Position numbers and translations under genes: made by a program. From positions 930,001 to 994,000 of the forward strand of contig CANLPY010000001.1 in the NCBI GenBank assembly GCA_947493165.1: DNA of 64,000 nt, written 5' to 3'. The DNA comes from an uncultured Erythrobacter sp. (GTDB lineage Bacteria > Pseudomonadota > Alphaproteobacteria > Sphingomonadales > Sphingomonadaceae). Shown here piece by piece: positions 24,558-33,676 of the stretch. Positions within the stretch are counted from its first letter, which is position 1, and each line of letters opens with the position of its first letter. The notes beneath the pieces are model-generated. The model searched no databases. It had not been told where the DNA came from and worked only from the letters and a program-made list of their open reading frames with translations.

Positions 24558-26468
24558 ATGTTTTTCGACGATCGCCTTGCTACTGTGCTTCGCCAGACCG
24601 GCGAGAGCGAAGCTGGTGCGCGCACGCAATTTCGGCAATTGTTGGATATTCTGGGCAATCGAAAATTTGGTGCTGGTGACAAGACAAGCCAAAGCTTGGT
24701 CGCAGCAGCTTGGTTGCGCATGGATGCGCTGAGCGAAATTGTGCCCGCAGGTGACCGTGCTGCAGCGATTCGCGAACGCGGTTGGCGGTTTCGCAACGCA
24801 AATCTCGCCGCGCACTTGGCCGATTTTGAGCCTGAAGTCGCATCAGCAGCATTACGCAGGGCAGACTTGAGTGAGGGCGATTGGTCAGCACTGATCCCGC
24901 GCCTACCCGTCCGCGCCAGAGGTTTCTTGCGTCTGCGAGATGATTTGCCGCTTGATGCAGAGGCGCTGTTAGATCGGCTTGGAGTGCATGATCGCGGATT
25001 GCCGCAACCAGAACCACAACCGCCAAGTGAAGTTGGCTCAGATGCAGTTAAAAAGTCGTCAGAGGCCCCTCCAATTTCAGTGGCTGGGATCGGCACACCC
25101 CCGACAATTTTGCCGCCAAATAAGAGGCCTGCGGACTTTGAATTGACCGCAGCGAATGAACCGTTTGAACTTGATCAGGAAGTCCCAAAGGATGAACTTC
25201 CCGGCGATGATGCCGCGCTGAATGGACCTTCTGATGAAAGTCATGGTTCTTCAAACAGTGAAATTTCCGCGCTGGTTGAACGGATTGCTCAATTCAGGCG
25301 TGAGCGCGAAGTTGCGCAGAATCTCGACAATTCCCCTCTTTTGCCCTTGGAAGATGATGATAGCCCAACCAAGCGCGAACTTGATTCATTCGGCTTCACT
25401 GTCGACAGTTCTGGAAAGATAGATTGGGCCGAAAGCAAAGCTGGAGCGATGGTAATTGGCAAGCGCATCGTACCCGCTCAGGCTTTTGCCGATCCGGCCA
25501 AGCAAAGTCTGGTTGAACGTGCGTTTGAACGCCGCCAACCGATCCCGAATGCACCGATCTCACTTAATGGGGCAGATGCCATTGCTGGTGACTGGATTAT
25601 CGACGCGCAGCCGCGCTTCACTGACGAGGGCGGCTTCTCGGGCTATGTCGGCCGTTTCCGCCGCCCAGCCCATTCCGACCGAGAAGCTGAAAGCCGCCAG
25701 ATTGAAGCTGACCGCATTCGGCAATTGCTGCATGAGCTGCGGACGCCAGTAACAGCCGTGCAAGGCTATGCCGAGGTCATTCAACAGCAATTGTTTGGCC
25801 CTGCCCCGCATGAATATCGCGCGCTAGCAGCCGCAATCGCAGCCGACGCAGCGCGGATACTAGCCGGCTTTGAGGAACTGGATCGTCTGGCGCGGCTTGA
25901 GACTGGTGCGATTGAAATAGAAGAGGGTGAAGCGGACCTTGCAGCCATTACAAAGCGCACCGCTGGTCAACTCGCAGGCGTGCTCAGCCCGCGAATGGCT
26001 GGCGTCGAATATGCAAACGAAGAAAATGCGCCTGTTCCAGTAGCGTTAGACGCGTTTGATGCCGACGCCCTGATCTGGCGCTTGCTGGCTACTCTTGGCG
26101 GTGCATGCAGCGCCGGTGAAATCATCTCTTGCCGCTTGGAGCGCGGTCTAACTCGGGCAAGGTTGATTTGTGAACTTCCAGCTCAACTTTCATCTGCAGA
26201 CGATATTTTCGCTGCTGATTTGAAGCCAGCCAACAGCGCATTGACGGCTGGACTTTTTGGCGCAGGCTTCTCTTTGCGACTGGCCAGAGCAGAAGCGCGG
26301 GCTGCGAGTGGCTCTTTGTTGCTAGATGGTGACAATATCGTGCTCACCCTGCCGCTATTGACCAGCGATGCGGCTCTGCCTAGCCAGATGGCCGAAGGCG
26401 ATGGAGTATCGTTCGCTGATCCAGACGACAGCGAACATGCAGAACATCGAGCAAACGGGGAAGCATAG
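24558..26468 (+). CDS. Histidine-kinase-like protein with degenerate ATPase domain
   Basis: A 636-residue soluble protein. Residues about 1-150 are a helical domain of alpha-repeat character (AAIRERGWRFRNANLAAHLADFEPEV). A long acidic/proline-rich linker follows, then a PAS-like region around 270-370 (FGFTVDSSGKIDWAESKAGAM). Next come a HisKA dimerisation helix with a good H-box (LLHELRTPVTAVQGY, H near 393) and a C-terminal domain placed like HATPase_c. No N-box asparagines and no G1 (DxGxG) are visible, and the G2 equivalent is only GAGFSL. It is probably a pseudokinase, or a kinase with an unusual ATPase. No response regulator is adjacent. GGAGG lies upstream of the ATG. Confidence 0.8.
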   Translation: MFFDDRLATVLRQTGESEAGARTQFRQLLDILGNRKFGAGDKTSQSLVAAAWLRMDALSEIVPAGDRAAAIRERGWRFRNANLAAHLADFEPEVASAALRRADLSEGDWSALIPRLPVRARGFLRLRDDLPLDAEALLDRLGVHDRGLPQPEPQPPSEVGSDAVKKSSEAPPISVAGIGTPPTILPPNKRPADFELTAANEPFELDQEVPKDELPGDDAALNGPSDESHGSSNSEISALVERIAQFRREREVAQNLDNSPLLPLEDDDSPTKRELDSFGFTVDSSGKIDWAESKAGAMVIGKRIVPAQAFADPAKQSLVERAFERRQPIPNAPISLNGADAIAGDWIIDAQPRFTDEGGFSGYVGRFRRPAHSDREAESRQIEADRIRQLLHELRTPVTAVQGYAEVIQQQLFGPAPHEYRALAAAIAADAARILAGFEELDRLARLETGAIEIEEGEADLAAITKRTAGQLAGVLSPRMAGVEYANEENAPVPVALDAFDADALIWRLLATLGGACSAGEIISCRLERGLTRARLICELPAQLSSADDIFAADLKPANSALTAGLFGAGFSLRLARAEARAASGSLLLDGDNIVLTLPLLTSDAALPSQMAEGDGVSFADPDDSEHAEHRANGEA

Positions 26469-26515
26469 GTTCTGCATACCCACCAGATGATGCGCGAAAG
26501 GGGCGGTCCGACACA

Positions 26516-27517
26516 ATGCAATCCCCTTCCATGCTGATCCCTCCGCAAAGTATTTCCCGTGCTGCCTTCACCGCTGATTTCGGTCAGCGTGCTTTGCTAA
26601 CTGTCGATACTGAGGAAGAATTTGACTGGAACGCACCATTTCGCCGGGATGGCTATGGCTTGGACCACATTGCCCAATTGCGCAGATTTCAGGACTTTTG
26701 CGAAAATCTGAACGTTAGCCCCGTCTACCTCGTCGACTGGCCTATCGTGAACTGCGAACCTGCGACTGAAATCATCGGAGATGCGGTGAAGCGCGGAACT
26801 GCGGAGGTCGGTGTTCAGCTACACCCTTGGGTAAATCCGCCGTTTGACGAAGAAGTCACTTCTTTTAACAGTTATGCTGGCAATTTGCCGCCAGAGCTGG
26901 CCGCGGCGAAATTCAATACATTGCGCGACAAAATTGAAACGGTTTTCGGCGCCCCGCCCCTCATTTACCGCGCGGGGCGATATGGCTTGGGCGCGGATAC
27001 AGCAAGTGTTCTGAAAGACGCTGGGATCGCATTGGACACCTCAGTGCGTTCTCTCTTCGACTACACCAAGCAGCATGGGCCGGACTACTCAAGCCACCCG
27101 CTTGAACCCTATTGGGTCGATGATGAACGCCAACTGCTAGAACTGCCCGTGACGACAACTTATTGGGGTATGCTTCGCCGCCAAGGGCGTTTCGTGCGGC
27201 GCATACAGGAAAAATTGCCTCGAATTGGTGGCGCGCTTTCCCGACTTGGCATGTTAGAGAGAATCGCGCTGACGCCGGAGGGTGTTGGCATTGATGAAGC
27301 CGTTCGCGGCATCGACATTGCGCTTGATGATGGCCTACCGGTTCTGGTCCTTTCGTTCCACAGCCCATCTCTGGCACCTGGCCACACCCCTTATGCGAAA
27401 ACCGAAGCAGACGTAGAAGCCATCTATCACTGGTTCCAGCAGATCTACGGCTATCTTGCGCGGCGCGGAGTTGCGAGCACCAGTGTTGCCGAAATCATGC
27501 GCAGCGCGGTTAGGTGA
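26516..27517 (+). CDS. Polysaccharide-deacetylase-like protein (WalW type)
   Basis: A 333-residue protein with the NodB-like deacetylase barrel. Seen are the LLTVDTEEEFDW strand (catalytic/metal aspartate region), a QLHPWVNPPFDEE segment (metal histidine), the IYRAGRYGLG arginine motif and the C-terminal LVLSFHSPSLAPG histidine motif. It resembles WalW-annotated proteins of glycan gene clusters. No signal peptide is obvious, so it probably acts in the cytoplasm or on a lipid-linked intermediate. An ATG at 26531 is an alternative start. It lies 47 bases after the kinase-like gene, so it may be in the same transcript. Confidence 0.82.
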   Translation: MQSPSMLIPPQSISRAAFTADFGQRALLTVDTEEEFDWNAPFRRDGYGLDHIAQLRRFQDFCENLNVSPVYLVDWPIVNCEPATEIIGDAVKRGTAEVGVQLHPWVNPPFDEEVTSFNSYAGNLPPELAAAKFNTLRDKIETVFGAPPLIYRAGRYGLGADTASVLKDAGIALDTSVRSLFDYTKQHGPDYSSHPLEPYWVDDERQLLELPVTTTYWGMLRRQGRFVRRIQEKLPRIGGALSRLGMLERIALTPEGVGIDEAVRGIDIALDDGLPVLVLSFHSPSLAPGHTPYAKTEADVEAIYHWFQQIYGYLARRGVASTSVAEIMRSAVR

Positions 27518-27604
27518 GCAATTTACTATAATTGCTGCAAACGGGTGCTTGTTTCCTGAGCAAACCGGCTGTAGAGGCTCGGCTGCATTGTGGCTGGACC
27601 AGAT

Positions 27605-27681
27605 GGGCCTGTAGCTCAGTTGGTTAGAGCTGGCCGCTCATAACGGCTAGGTCGCGGGTTCGAGTCCTGCCGGGCCCACCA
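27605..27681 (+). tRNA. tRNA with CAT anticodon (tRNA-Ile2 or elongator tRNA-Met)
   Basis: A 77-base cloverleaf with encoded CCA. The acceptor stem GGGCCTG pairs with CGGGCCC, the D arm is GCTC-AGTTGGTTA-GAGC, the anticodon loop CTCATAA gives CAT, and the T arm is GCGGG-TTCGAGT-CCTGC. The anticodon arm (GGCCG/CGGCT) resembles E. coli ileX, which favours tRNA-Ile2 with a lysidine-modified wobble base. Elongator tRNA-Met shares the loop and cannot be excluded by eye. Confidence 0.9.
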
Positions 27682-27737
27682 CCACTGGCCTGCGATGCAA
27701 CACCTTGTCTTGCCTGTGTAAGATAAGTGAAATCGGT

Positions 27738-27814
27738 CGGGGAGTGGCGCAGCCAGGTAGCGCACCTGTTTTGGGTACAGGGGGTCGGAGGTTCGAATCC
27801 TCTCTCCCCGACCA
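27738..27814 (+). tRNA. tRNA-Pro, anticodon TGG
   Basis: A 77-base cloverleaf with encoded CCA. The acceptor stem CGGGGAG pairs with CTCCCCG, the D arm is GCGC-AGCCAGGTA-GCGC, the anticodon loop TTTGGGT gives TGG, and the T arm is GGAGG-TTCGAAT-CCTCT. It lies 57 bases after the CAT-anticodon tRNA, so the pair is probably one transcript. A tRNA-Pro(GGG) is encoded separately at 16635-16711. Confidence 0.96.
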
Positions 27815-27824
27815 GATTTCAAAC

Positions 27825-29249
27825 TCAGCGTTCTTCCGCTTGCATGATTGGCAATCCAACCGGCGCAATGCCGTCGTTTTGGATCGCACCTTCTTCATTC
27901 GCCAAGATACCAACCACCTGCGTCCATACCGCAACGTTCTGACGCAGCTGGACTGGGTCGATCTTGTCTAGCGTATCGTCAGGTGTGTGGTGCAGATCGA
28001 AATAGCGCGTTCCGTCTTGCTGAAGATCGATGATCGCCCCCTTCTGATCGCGCATGATATTGAGATCCGCTCCGCCGCTGGCCCTTATCGTAGAATTCGC
28101 GACACCGAACCGGGCAACGGAGCTGGCAATCTTGGCATGTAAATCAGGATTGCTCTCTCGGAAATTGCTTTCAAACCGCCAAATCCTATCGGCACCGAAA
28201 TCGCTTTCAAGGCCCACTGCGATAGGTTCGTTGATATGAGCCTCGCTGTAGGCACGGCTGCCCCAAAGGCCCGTTTCTTCAGCCCCCGCAAACAACACCC
28301 TGATGGTGCGGAGCGGCTGCCCCACATGGCTCACATGCAGGGCCGCAGCGGCAATAATACCGCAACCAGCTCCATCATCAAATGCGCCGGGTGCGTTCCA
28401 CCAGCTGTCGATATGACACGCGAGCAAAACGGGTGGTAGCGACGGGTCACGCCCAACTATCTCTCCGACGACATTACCGCTCATGGTTTTGCCCAGGTTT
28501 TGCGGCGTGAGCGTTAGCTTCATCATGATCGCCCGACCATCCGCGCGGTCAAACATCCGTTCAAGATTGGCCGCATCAGGGAGTGACAATGCTCCCGCTG
28601 GTATCATATCCGGCACAACTCGGGTTCCGCCTGTGTGGGGGTTACGATGGTAGTCAGTACCAACCGATTTGATGATGGTAGCAATCGCCCCTTTTTGCTT
28701 TGCGATGCTGGCGCCGACCCATCGTGCTGGGCCAGCAAAGCCATATTGCGAACCGTCCTGGGTGGGCGTCATGCTGTGTGAAATATAAGCGATCTTGCCA
28801 GCAAGGCTGCCATCAGGCGCAGCCTGCAACGCTGTCACATTCGCAAACTCAACCACTTCACCAGTGATACCATCGCCGCCGGTCGACGCACTGCCACCAA
28901 GAGGCTGAATAACAAAGGGTTGCGGGAATGGACTCGTGATCTCGGCTTTGTGCAGCTCGCCTGGAACCCATGTGTCCATCTCAAAAGGCTCATTCGCGAC
29001 ATTCGCAAAGCCATTTTTGCGCAGCCATGTCATTGCCCAATGACGAGCGCGCTCTTCTGCTTCAGTCCCGGCCTGTCTTGGGCCCACCTCGGTGGTGATC
29101 CCTTCAACGAAATCCCAAGCAAGCGTATCGCCCTTCAACGCGCCATCGGCCATATCATCGAGCGATACCGTGCCAACGTCCTGTGCTTGGATTGTAGCAG
29201 GAATGGCGGGAAGCGAGAGCGCAGCGAGCGCGAGCATGGTCTTTTTCAT
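27825..29249 (-). CDS. Secreted M28-family metallopeptidase
   Basis: A 474-residue zinc aminopeptidase/carboxypeptidase of the M28 family, exported by a signal peptide (hydrophobic core [16 protein letters not shown], cleavage after IQA). The metal-binding set is complete: ACHIDSW (His, Asp), GAFDDGAG (bridging Asp), GAEETG (Glu-Glu catalytic/metal), LESDFG (Asp) and the C-terminal LHHTPDDT (His). A PA-like insert precedes the catalytic core (VEFANVTAL region). It likely trims peptides in the periplasm. Convergent with the tRNA pair. Confidence 0.92.
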   Translation of the reverse strand: MKKTMLALAALSLPAIPATIQAQDVGTVSLDDMADGALKGDTLAWDFVEGITTEVGPRQAGTEAEERARHWAMTWLRKNGFANVANEPFEMDTWVPGELHKAEITSPFPQPFVIQPLGGSASTGGDGITGEVVEFANVTALQAAPDGSLAGKIAYISHSMTPTQDGSQYGFAGPARWVGASIAKQKGAIATIIKSVGTDYHRNPHTGGTRVVPDMIPAGALSLPDAANLERMFDRADGRAIMMKLTLTPQNLGKTMSGNVVGEIVGRDPSLPPVLLACHIDSWWNAPGAFDDGAGCGIIAAAALHVSHVGQPLRTIRVLFAGAEETGLWGSRAYSEAHINEPIAVGLESDFGADRIWRFESNFRESNPDLHAKIASSVARFGVANSTIRASGGADLNIMRDQKGAIIDLQQDGTRYFDLHHTPDDTLDKIDPVQLRQNVAVWTQVVGILANEEGAIQNDGIAPVGLPIMQAEER

Positions 29250-29291
29250 GAACGCGAGCGCTAACCGCGACTTGGCGCAGTGTCCAGCGGG

Positions 29292-30512
29292 CTATCGCTG
29301 TACAGCCGCCACTGGTATCAATTCGGCCAAATCACGATCTTGTGCAGACACAACATCAAGGCGGTTCGAACGCTCCGCATTCTCCACTCGGTTCCGTCCT
29401 GCTGATTTCGCCTTGTAAAGCGCTTCATCCGCCCTCGCAAACAGCTGTTCATAAGTTTCACCATCGCGTGCAGTAGCAAGGCCAAAGCTTGCAGTAAGAC
29501 GGATGTCTTCATTGATGCCGGAATGCTGCAGCCGGCTGAGGGCTAGCCTGATGCGTTCTGCCAATCGTTCGGCTGGCTCATTCTCACAATTCCAAACTGC
29601 AATGCAAAATTCTTCGCCGCCGATCCGCCCGGCCTTGTCGCATCCGCGCACCATACTTTGGATTAACTCGCCGAAGCTTGAGATCGCATGGTCGCCTGCC
29701 TGATGACCCCAGATATCGTTCACCTGCTTGAAGTGATCAATATCGGCGACGACCAAGCTGAGCGGCCTTCCTTCATTTTGAGCAAGCGGCAGCAAGCTAC
29801 GGATCGACTGTTCAAACGACCCCCTATTTTGCAAACCGGTGAGCGGATCGCGTTCACCGCTTTCACGCAGCGTGGTCATCCATTCAGAAATCGTCGCAGC
29901 AATAAGAACCATCGCCGCTGTCACAGATTTCACACCAAGCACGAGGCCGATCAAAGAGTAGTATACTGAATCGCGATAGACTTCTGCCGGAATGTTTCGC
30001 TCAAACATCAAGGTCAGGTTCGGTCGAACTAGAAAATCCACCGCTTGCAAGGCAACAATCGCAATGATGGCAATATCGATAATAGTGCGGCGCTTTGCGT
30101 TGAGAAGAGTCGCCAACCCCATGGCGAACATGGCCCCATATCCAGAGTTAACGATGATCAGTCGGGGTCCGACATCGCTAGTAAGGTTCACAGCCAACGC
30201 CAGCACTAAAGCGCTGATCAGGTAAACGCCGAAAAGACTGCCCACATGCGCACGTTGACCTGCTCGTTCGCAAACAGATGCGATATATACAATGGTTCCT
30301 AGGCTGTAGAAAAACTGGGTCGTATGGAACAGGTAAAAGGCATTAGCGGGCAGGAAATGCGTAGCCAAAAAACCTATTGCAAACAGAACATAGCCGATCG
30401 CAAAGCCGAGCACATGACGCTTCATGCGCCCAACCCGCCAAAACACCGCGAAAGTCACTGCGAACAACAGTGCCATTAACGGCGTCAGCAATCCAAGTAT
30501 TTGCGTTTGCAT
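29292..30512 (-). CDS. Membrane diguanylate cyclase (GGDEF)
   Basis: A 406-residue protein. About six membrane helices (residues about 1-210) form an N-terminal 7TM-like sensor. A GGDEF domain follows (about 220-390) with an intact active site GGEEF (298-302), the substrate-binding DIDHFKQVND, and the RGCD product-inhibition site (I-site, 289-292) five residues upstream. It should make cyclic di-GMP. Paralogous to the next gene: the two have the same length, the same motif positions and similar N-termini (MQTQIL.. and MQNHIL..). The signal is unknown. It starts 114 bases from the end of its paralogue. Confidence 0.93.
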   Translation of the reverse strand: MQTQILGLLTPLMALLFAVTFAVFWRVGRMKRHVLGFAIGYVLFAIGFLATHFLPANAFYLFHTTQFFYSLGTIVYIASVCERAGQRAHVGSLFGVYLISALVLALAVNLTSDVGPRLIIVNSGYGAMFAMGLATLLNAKRRTIIDIAIIAIVALQAVDFLVRPNLTLMFERNIPAEVYRDSVYYSLIGLVLGVKSVTAAMVLIAATISEWMTTLRESGERDPLTGLQNRGSFEQSIRSLLPLAQNEGRPLSLVVADIDHFKQVNDIWGHQAGDHAISSFGELIQSMVRGCDKAGRIGGEEFCIAVWNCENEPAERLAERIRLALSRLQHSGINEDIRLTASFGLATARDGETYEQLFARADEALYKAKSAGRNRVENAERSNRLDVVSAQDRDLAELIPVAAVQR

Positions 30513-30626
30513 CGACCCACCCGTTACTTAGCTTCTCGGGTTAGCTCTATTTGGTTAACGTCACCTTTAGGTCTTTTGCATATATGCCTAAACCTCAAAT
30601 CGGAGAGTTATCATGCGCTCAGCTTG

Positions 30627-31835
30627 TTAACCAGCCATCTCTGATTTGCGTGCTACGAAAGGAACGACAGCAGCCGGTTGGCCAGCAACCACGCCCCCTT
30701 CATGGACCACCTTGTTCCGACCTGCGTTCTTGGCCTGATACAGTGCCTTGTCTGCTCGCTCGAATAATTGAGTATAGCTTTCATTCGCGCGCCACTCAGC
30801 CACCCCAAAACTCGCCGTATAATTGACTGCCTGGTCATCAGCGCCCTGATCTGGGCGCGCAACGGATAACCGAATGCGCTCCGCCAACTGTACAGCTGCA
30901 TCCGTCCGGCAGTCCCAGGCAAGGATGCAGAATTCTTCGCCGCCAACCCGGCCGGAGATATCACCGCGCCGTATCGTCTGGCTAATCAATTGACCAAATC
31001 GTGTAATCGCTTTGTCGCCTGCGACGTGACCGAAATTGTCGTTCACATCCTTAAAGTGATCTATATCAGCCAAAATCAAGCAAACAGGCACGTTCTCTTT
31101 TGCTGCTTTCATGCCCATCGCTTGCGCAGCATTTTCGAAGGCCCCGCGCATATTCAGACCAGACAGCGGATCGACTATCCCCTCACTGTGCTTACGCTTG
31201 GCATCATCGTATAATATCGTCGCAATCAGGCTTAAAGCCATAAGCGTAAGCAAAACAGCAAGTAGCAGAACATGCAGCGACGTCAGCAAGGCAGCAGAAG
31301 CCTCGCCTGCGCCAAACAAGAAATCTGAAAGCATCGTCAAGAATGGACGCACAAAGCCAAATGCCGCGATGCCTACCAGCACCCAAATAAGCGCTCGGTC
31401 GCTCCAATGCCGGCTAGCTGTATGCCAAAGATTAATCGCTATAATGGATAAGATCAGAGCAGCATTGGTGTTTTGAGCTTGACGCGCTGCATCCAGGGAT
31501 TCCGCCATAATGGAAGCCCAAATAACAACACAGGTAATTCCGACTGTCGCAAGCGAGGCGAGTATTGGAGCCTTTCGATCATTTTTCTCAGCGAGCCCCC
31601 ACATTAGAGCGAGAAGACCAGCCATCGTGAACAGATGGTAAGAGACTATGCCGAACGCACCGACCGAACCCAAAATCCAAATGTTGATTACCGTGCCAAA
31701 TGCCATCGATCCATAGCAGACTGAATAGGCGAGCACATACTTCCGACTTTTGTCGGTCCACCAAAAAGCAAAGAAAATTACATTGAAAATCAATGCAATA
31801 ATCGGAATTATAAATGTCAAGATATGGTTCTGCAT
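30627..31835 (-). CDS. Membrane diguanylate cyclase (GGDEF), paralogue
   Basis: A 402-residue protein with the same layout as its neighbour: about six membrane helices, then a GGDEF domain with GGEEF (298-302), DIDHFKDVND and an RRGD I-site (289-292). Active-site and I-site positions are identical to those of the 29292 gene, indicating a tandem duplication followed by divergence of the sensory half. It probably produces cyclic di-GMP in response to a different membrane cue. An inverted repeat lies just upstream of its start (31855-31883). Confidence 0.93.
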   Translation of the reverse strand: MQNHILTFIIPIIALIFNVIFFAFWWTDKSRKYVLAYSVCYGSMAFGTVINIWILGSVGAFGIVSYHLFTMAGLLALMWGLAEKNDRKAPILASLATVGITCVVIWASIMAESLDAARQAQNTNAALILSIIAINLWHTASRHWSDRALIWVLVGIAAFGFVRPFLTMLSDFLFGAGEASAALLTSLHVLLLAVLLTLMALSLIATILYDDAKRKHSEGIVDPLSGLNMRGAFENAAQAMGMKAAKENVPVCLILADIDHFKDVNDNFGHVAGDKAITRFGQLISQTIRRGDISGRVGGEEFCILAWDCRTDAAVQLAERIRLSVARPDQGADDQAVNYTASFGVAEWRANESYTQLFERADKALYQAKNAGRNKVVHEGGVVAGQPAAVVPFVARKSEMAG

Positions 31836-31854
31836 GCGATCGCTTCTTTTGTGC

Positions 31855-31883
31855 CATTACCGACTAGCCAAAAATCGGTAATG
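31855..31883. repeat. Perfect 9-base inverted repeat CATTACCGA/TCGGTAATG
   Basis: CATTACCGA (31855-31863) is complemented exactly by TCGGTAATG (31875-31883) across an 11-base spacer. It lies in the divergent promoter region between the diguanylate cyclase start (31835) and the ettA start (32003). It is followed by no T run on either strand, so a regulator-binding site is more likely than a terminator. Confidence 0.45.
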
Positions 31884-32002
31884 TCCCCTTAATTTCATAC
31901 ACGTCGTTTCCGCGGGGATGGCGACTTGCCCCCGTTAAGGTCTGGCCCTATCTGCGCTGCAACCAATCATTTCGACCGTTACTGATCCAAAGGACCCGCC
32001 CA

Positions 32003-33676
32003 ATGGCCGCGCAATATGCCTATGTCATGAAGAACATGACCAAAACGTTCCCCGGTGCTCAAAAACCGGTGTTGAGCAACATCAATTTACAGTTCTATCA
32101 AGGCGCGAAGATCGGCATTGTCGGCCCCAACGGTGCGGGCAAATCGACCCTGATGAAGATCATGGCTGGCATTGATAGCGACATTACGGGTGAAGCATGG
32201 GCGGGGGAGAACATCACCGTCGGTTACCTCCCACAGGAACCGCAGCTCGACGAGAGCAAAACGGTGCTTGAAAACGTTCGTGAAGGCGCAGGCGAAACCG
32301 CCGAAATGGTCGAACGATTCAACGCAATCTCTGCTGAGATGGCAGAACCGGATGCCGACTTTGAAGCCTTGGGTGAACAAATGGCCGAGCTTCAGGAAAA
32401 GATCGACGCGGTGGACGGCTGGACGCTCGACAACCAGCTTGAGATCGCGATGGAAGCGCTACGCTGCCCTCCATCGGACAGCCCGGTCACGAACCTTTCT
32501 GGCGGTGAGAAGCGCCGCGTGGCCCTGACCCGCCTGCTGATACAAAAGCCGGGTATTTTGCTGCTCGATGAGCCTACCAACCACTTGGACGCTGAATCAG
32601 TCGAATGGCTTGAGAACCACCTCAAGGAATACGCTGGCGCAGTCTTGATGATCACCCACGATCGCTACTTCTTGGACAATGTCGTTGAGTGGATCCTCGA
32701 ACTCGATCGCGCATCCTACTATCCATACGAAGGCAATTATTCGACCTATCTTGAGAAAAAAGCGAAACGGCTGGCGCAGGAAAGCCGCGAAGAATCCGGC
32801 CGTCAGAAAGCCCTCAGCCGCGAGCTGGAATGGATCAAGCAAACTCCTGCCGCGCGTCAAACCAAATCCAAGGCGCGCGTTCGCAAATTTGAACAATTGC
32901 AAGACGCGCAGGGCGATCGCAAACCGGGCAAGGCACAGATCGTTATCCAAGTTCCAGAGCGCCTTGGTGGCAAGGTGATCGAGGCGAAGAACATTTCCAA
33001 AGCCTATGGCGACAAGCTATTGTTCGAAAACCTCTCCTTCATGCTGCCACCGGGCGGCATTGTCGGCGTGATTGGCCCGAACGGCGCTGGTAAATCCACG
33101 CTGTTCCGCATGATTACGGGGCAGGAAAAACCTGACAGCGGCACAATCGAAATCGGTGACACCGTTCATCTGGGCTATGTCGACCAGTCGCGTGATGATC
33201 TGACCGCGAGCAACAACGTGTGGGAGGAAATCTCCGACGGGCTCGATTACATGCAAGTCAATGGCCACGACACCTCGACCCGCGCCTATGTCGGCGCGTT
33301 CAACTTCAAGGGCAGTGATCAACAGAAAAACGTCGGCAAGCTGTCGGGCGGTGAGCGCAACCGCGTGCACATGGCAAAAATGCTCAAGCAAGGCGGCAAT
33401 GTGCTACTGCTGGACGAGCCGACCAACGATTTGGACGTTGAGACACTGGGCGCGCTCGAAGAGGCGATTGAGAACTTCGCCGGATGCGCGGTGGTGATCT
33501 CGCACGACCGCTTTTTCCTTGACCGTCTCGCGACGCACATCCTCGCGTTCGAGGGCAACAGCCACGTCGAGTGGTTCGAGGGTAACTTCGAGGCTTATGA
33601 GGAAGACAAGCGGCGGCGGCTTGGTGATGCCGCGGATCGGCCGACGAGGTTGGCGTATAAGAAGCTGACTAGGTGA
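32003..33676 (+). CDS. ettA: ABC-F protein EttA (energy-dependent translational throttle)
   Basis: A 557-residue twin-ATPase ABC-F that binds the ribosomal E site and gates the first elongation steps in response to the ATP/ADP ratio. Both Walker A motifs are GPNGAGKS, with signatures SGGEKRRVA and SGGERNRVH and both Walker B motifs LDEPTN. The arm insert in domain 1 (EKIDAVDGWTLDNQLEIA) and the linker KQTPAARQTKSKARV are diagnostic of EttA, as is the short C-terminus. Its stop overlaps the GTG of the next gene. Confidence 0.95.
   Translation: MAAQYAYVMKNMTKTFPGAQKPVLSNINLQFYQGAKIGIVGPNGAGKSTLMKIMAGIDSDITGEAWAGENITVGYLPQEPQLDESKTVLENVREGAGETAEMVERFNAISAEMAEPDADFEALGEQMAELQEKIDAVDGWTLDNQLEIAMEALRCPPSDSPVTNLSGGEKRRVALTRLLIQKPGILLLDEPTNHLDAESVEWLENHLKEYAGAVLMITHDRYFLDNVVEWILELDRASYYPYEGNYSTYLEKKAKRLAQESREESGRQKALSRELEWIKQTPAARQTKSKARVRKFEQLQDAQGDRKPGKAQIVIQVPERLGGKVIEAKNISKAYGDKLLFENLSFMLPPGGIVGVIGPNGAGKSTLFRMITGQEKPDSGTIEIGDTVHLGYVDQSRDDLTASNNVWEEISDGLDYMQVNGHDTSTRAYVGAFNFKGSDQQKNVGKLSGGERNRVHMAKMLKQGGNVLLLDEPTNDLDVETLGALEEAIENFAGCAVVISHDRFFLDRLATHILAFEGNSHVEWFEGNFEAYEEDKRRRLGDAADRPTRLAYKKLTR

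Noticed and set aside
30571..30596. TTTAGG...CCTAAA inverted repeat with an inner GCATATATGC palindrome between the two diguanylate cyclase genes
   Set aside because: The arms are only six bases and the region is A/T-rich promoter DNA, where such repeats arise by chance; noted but not called.
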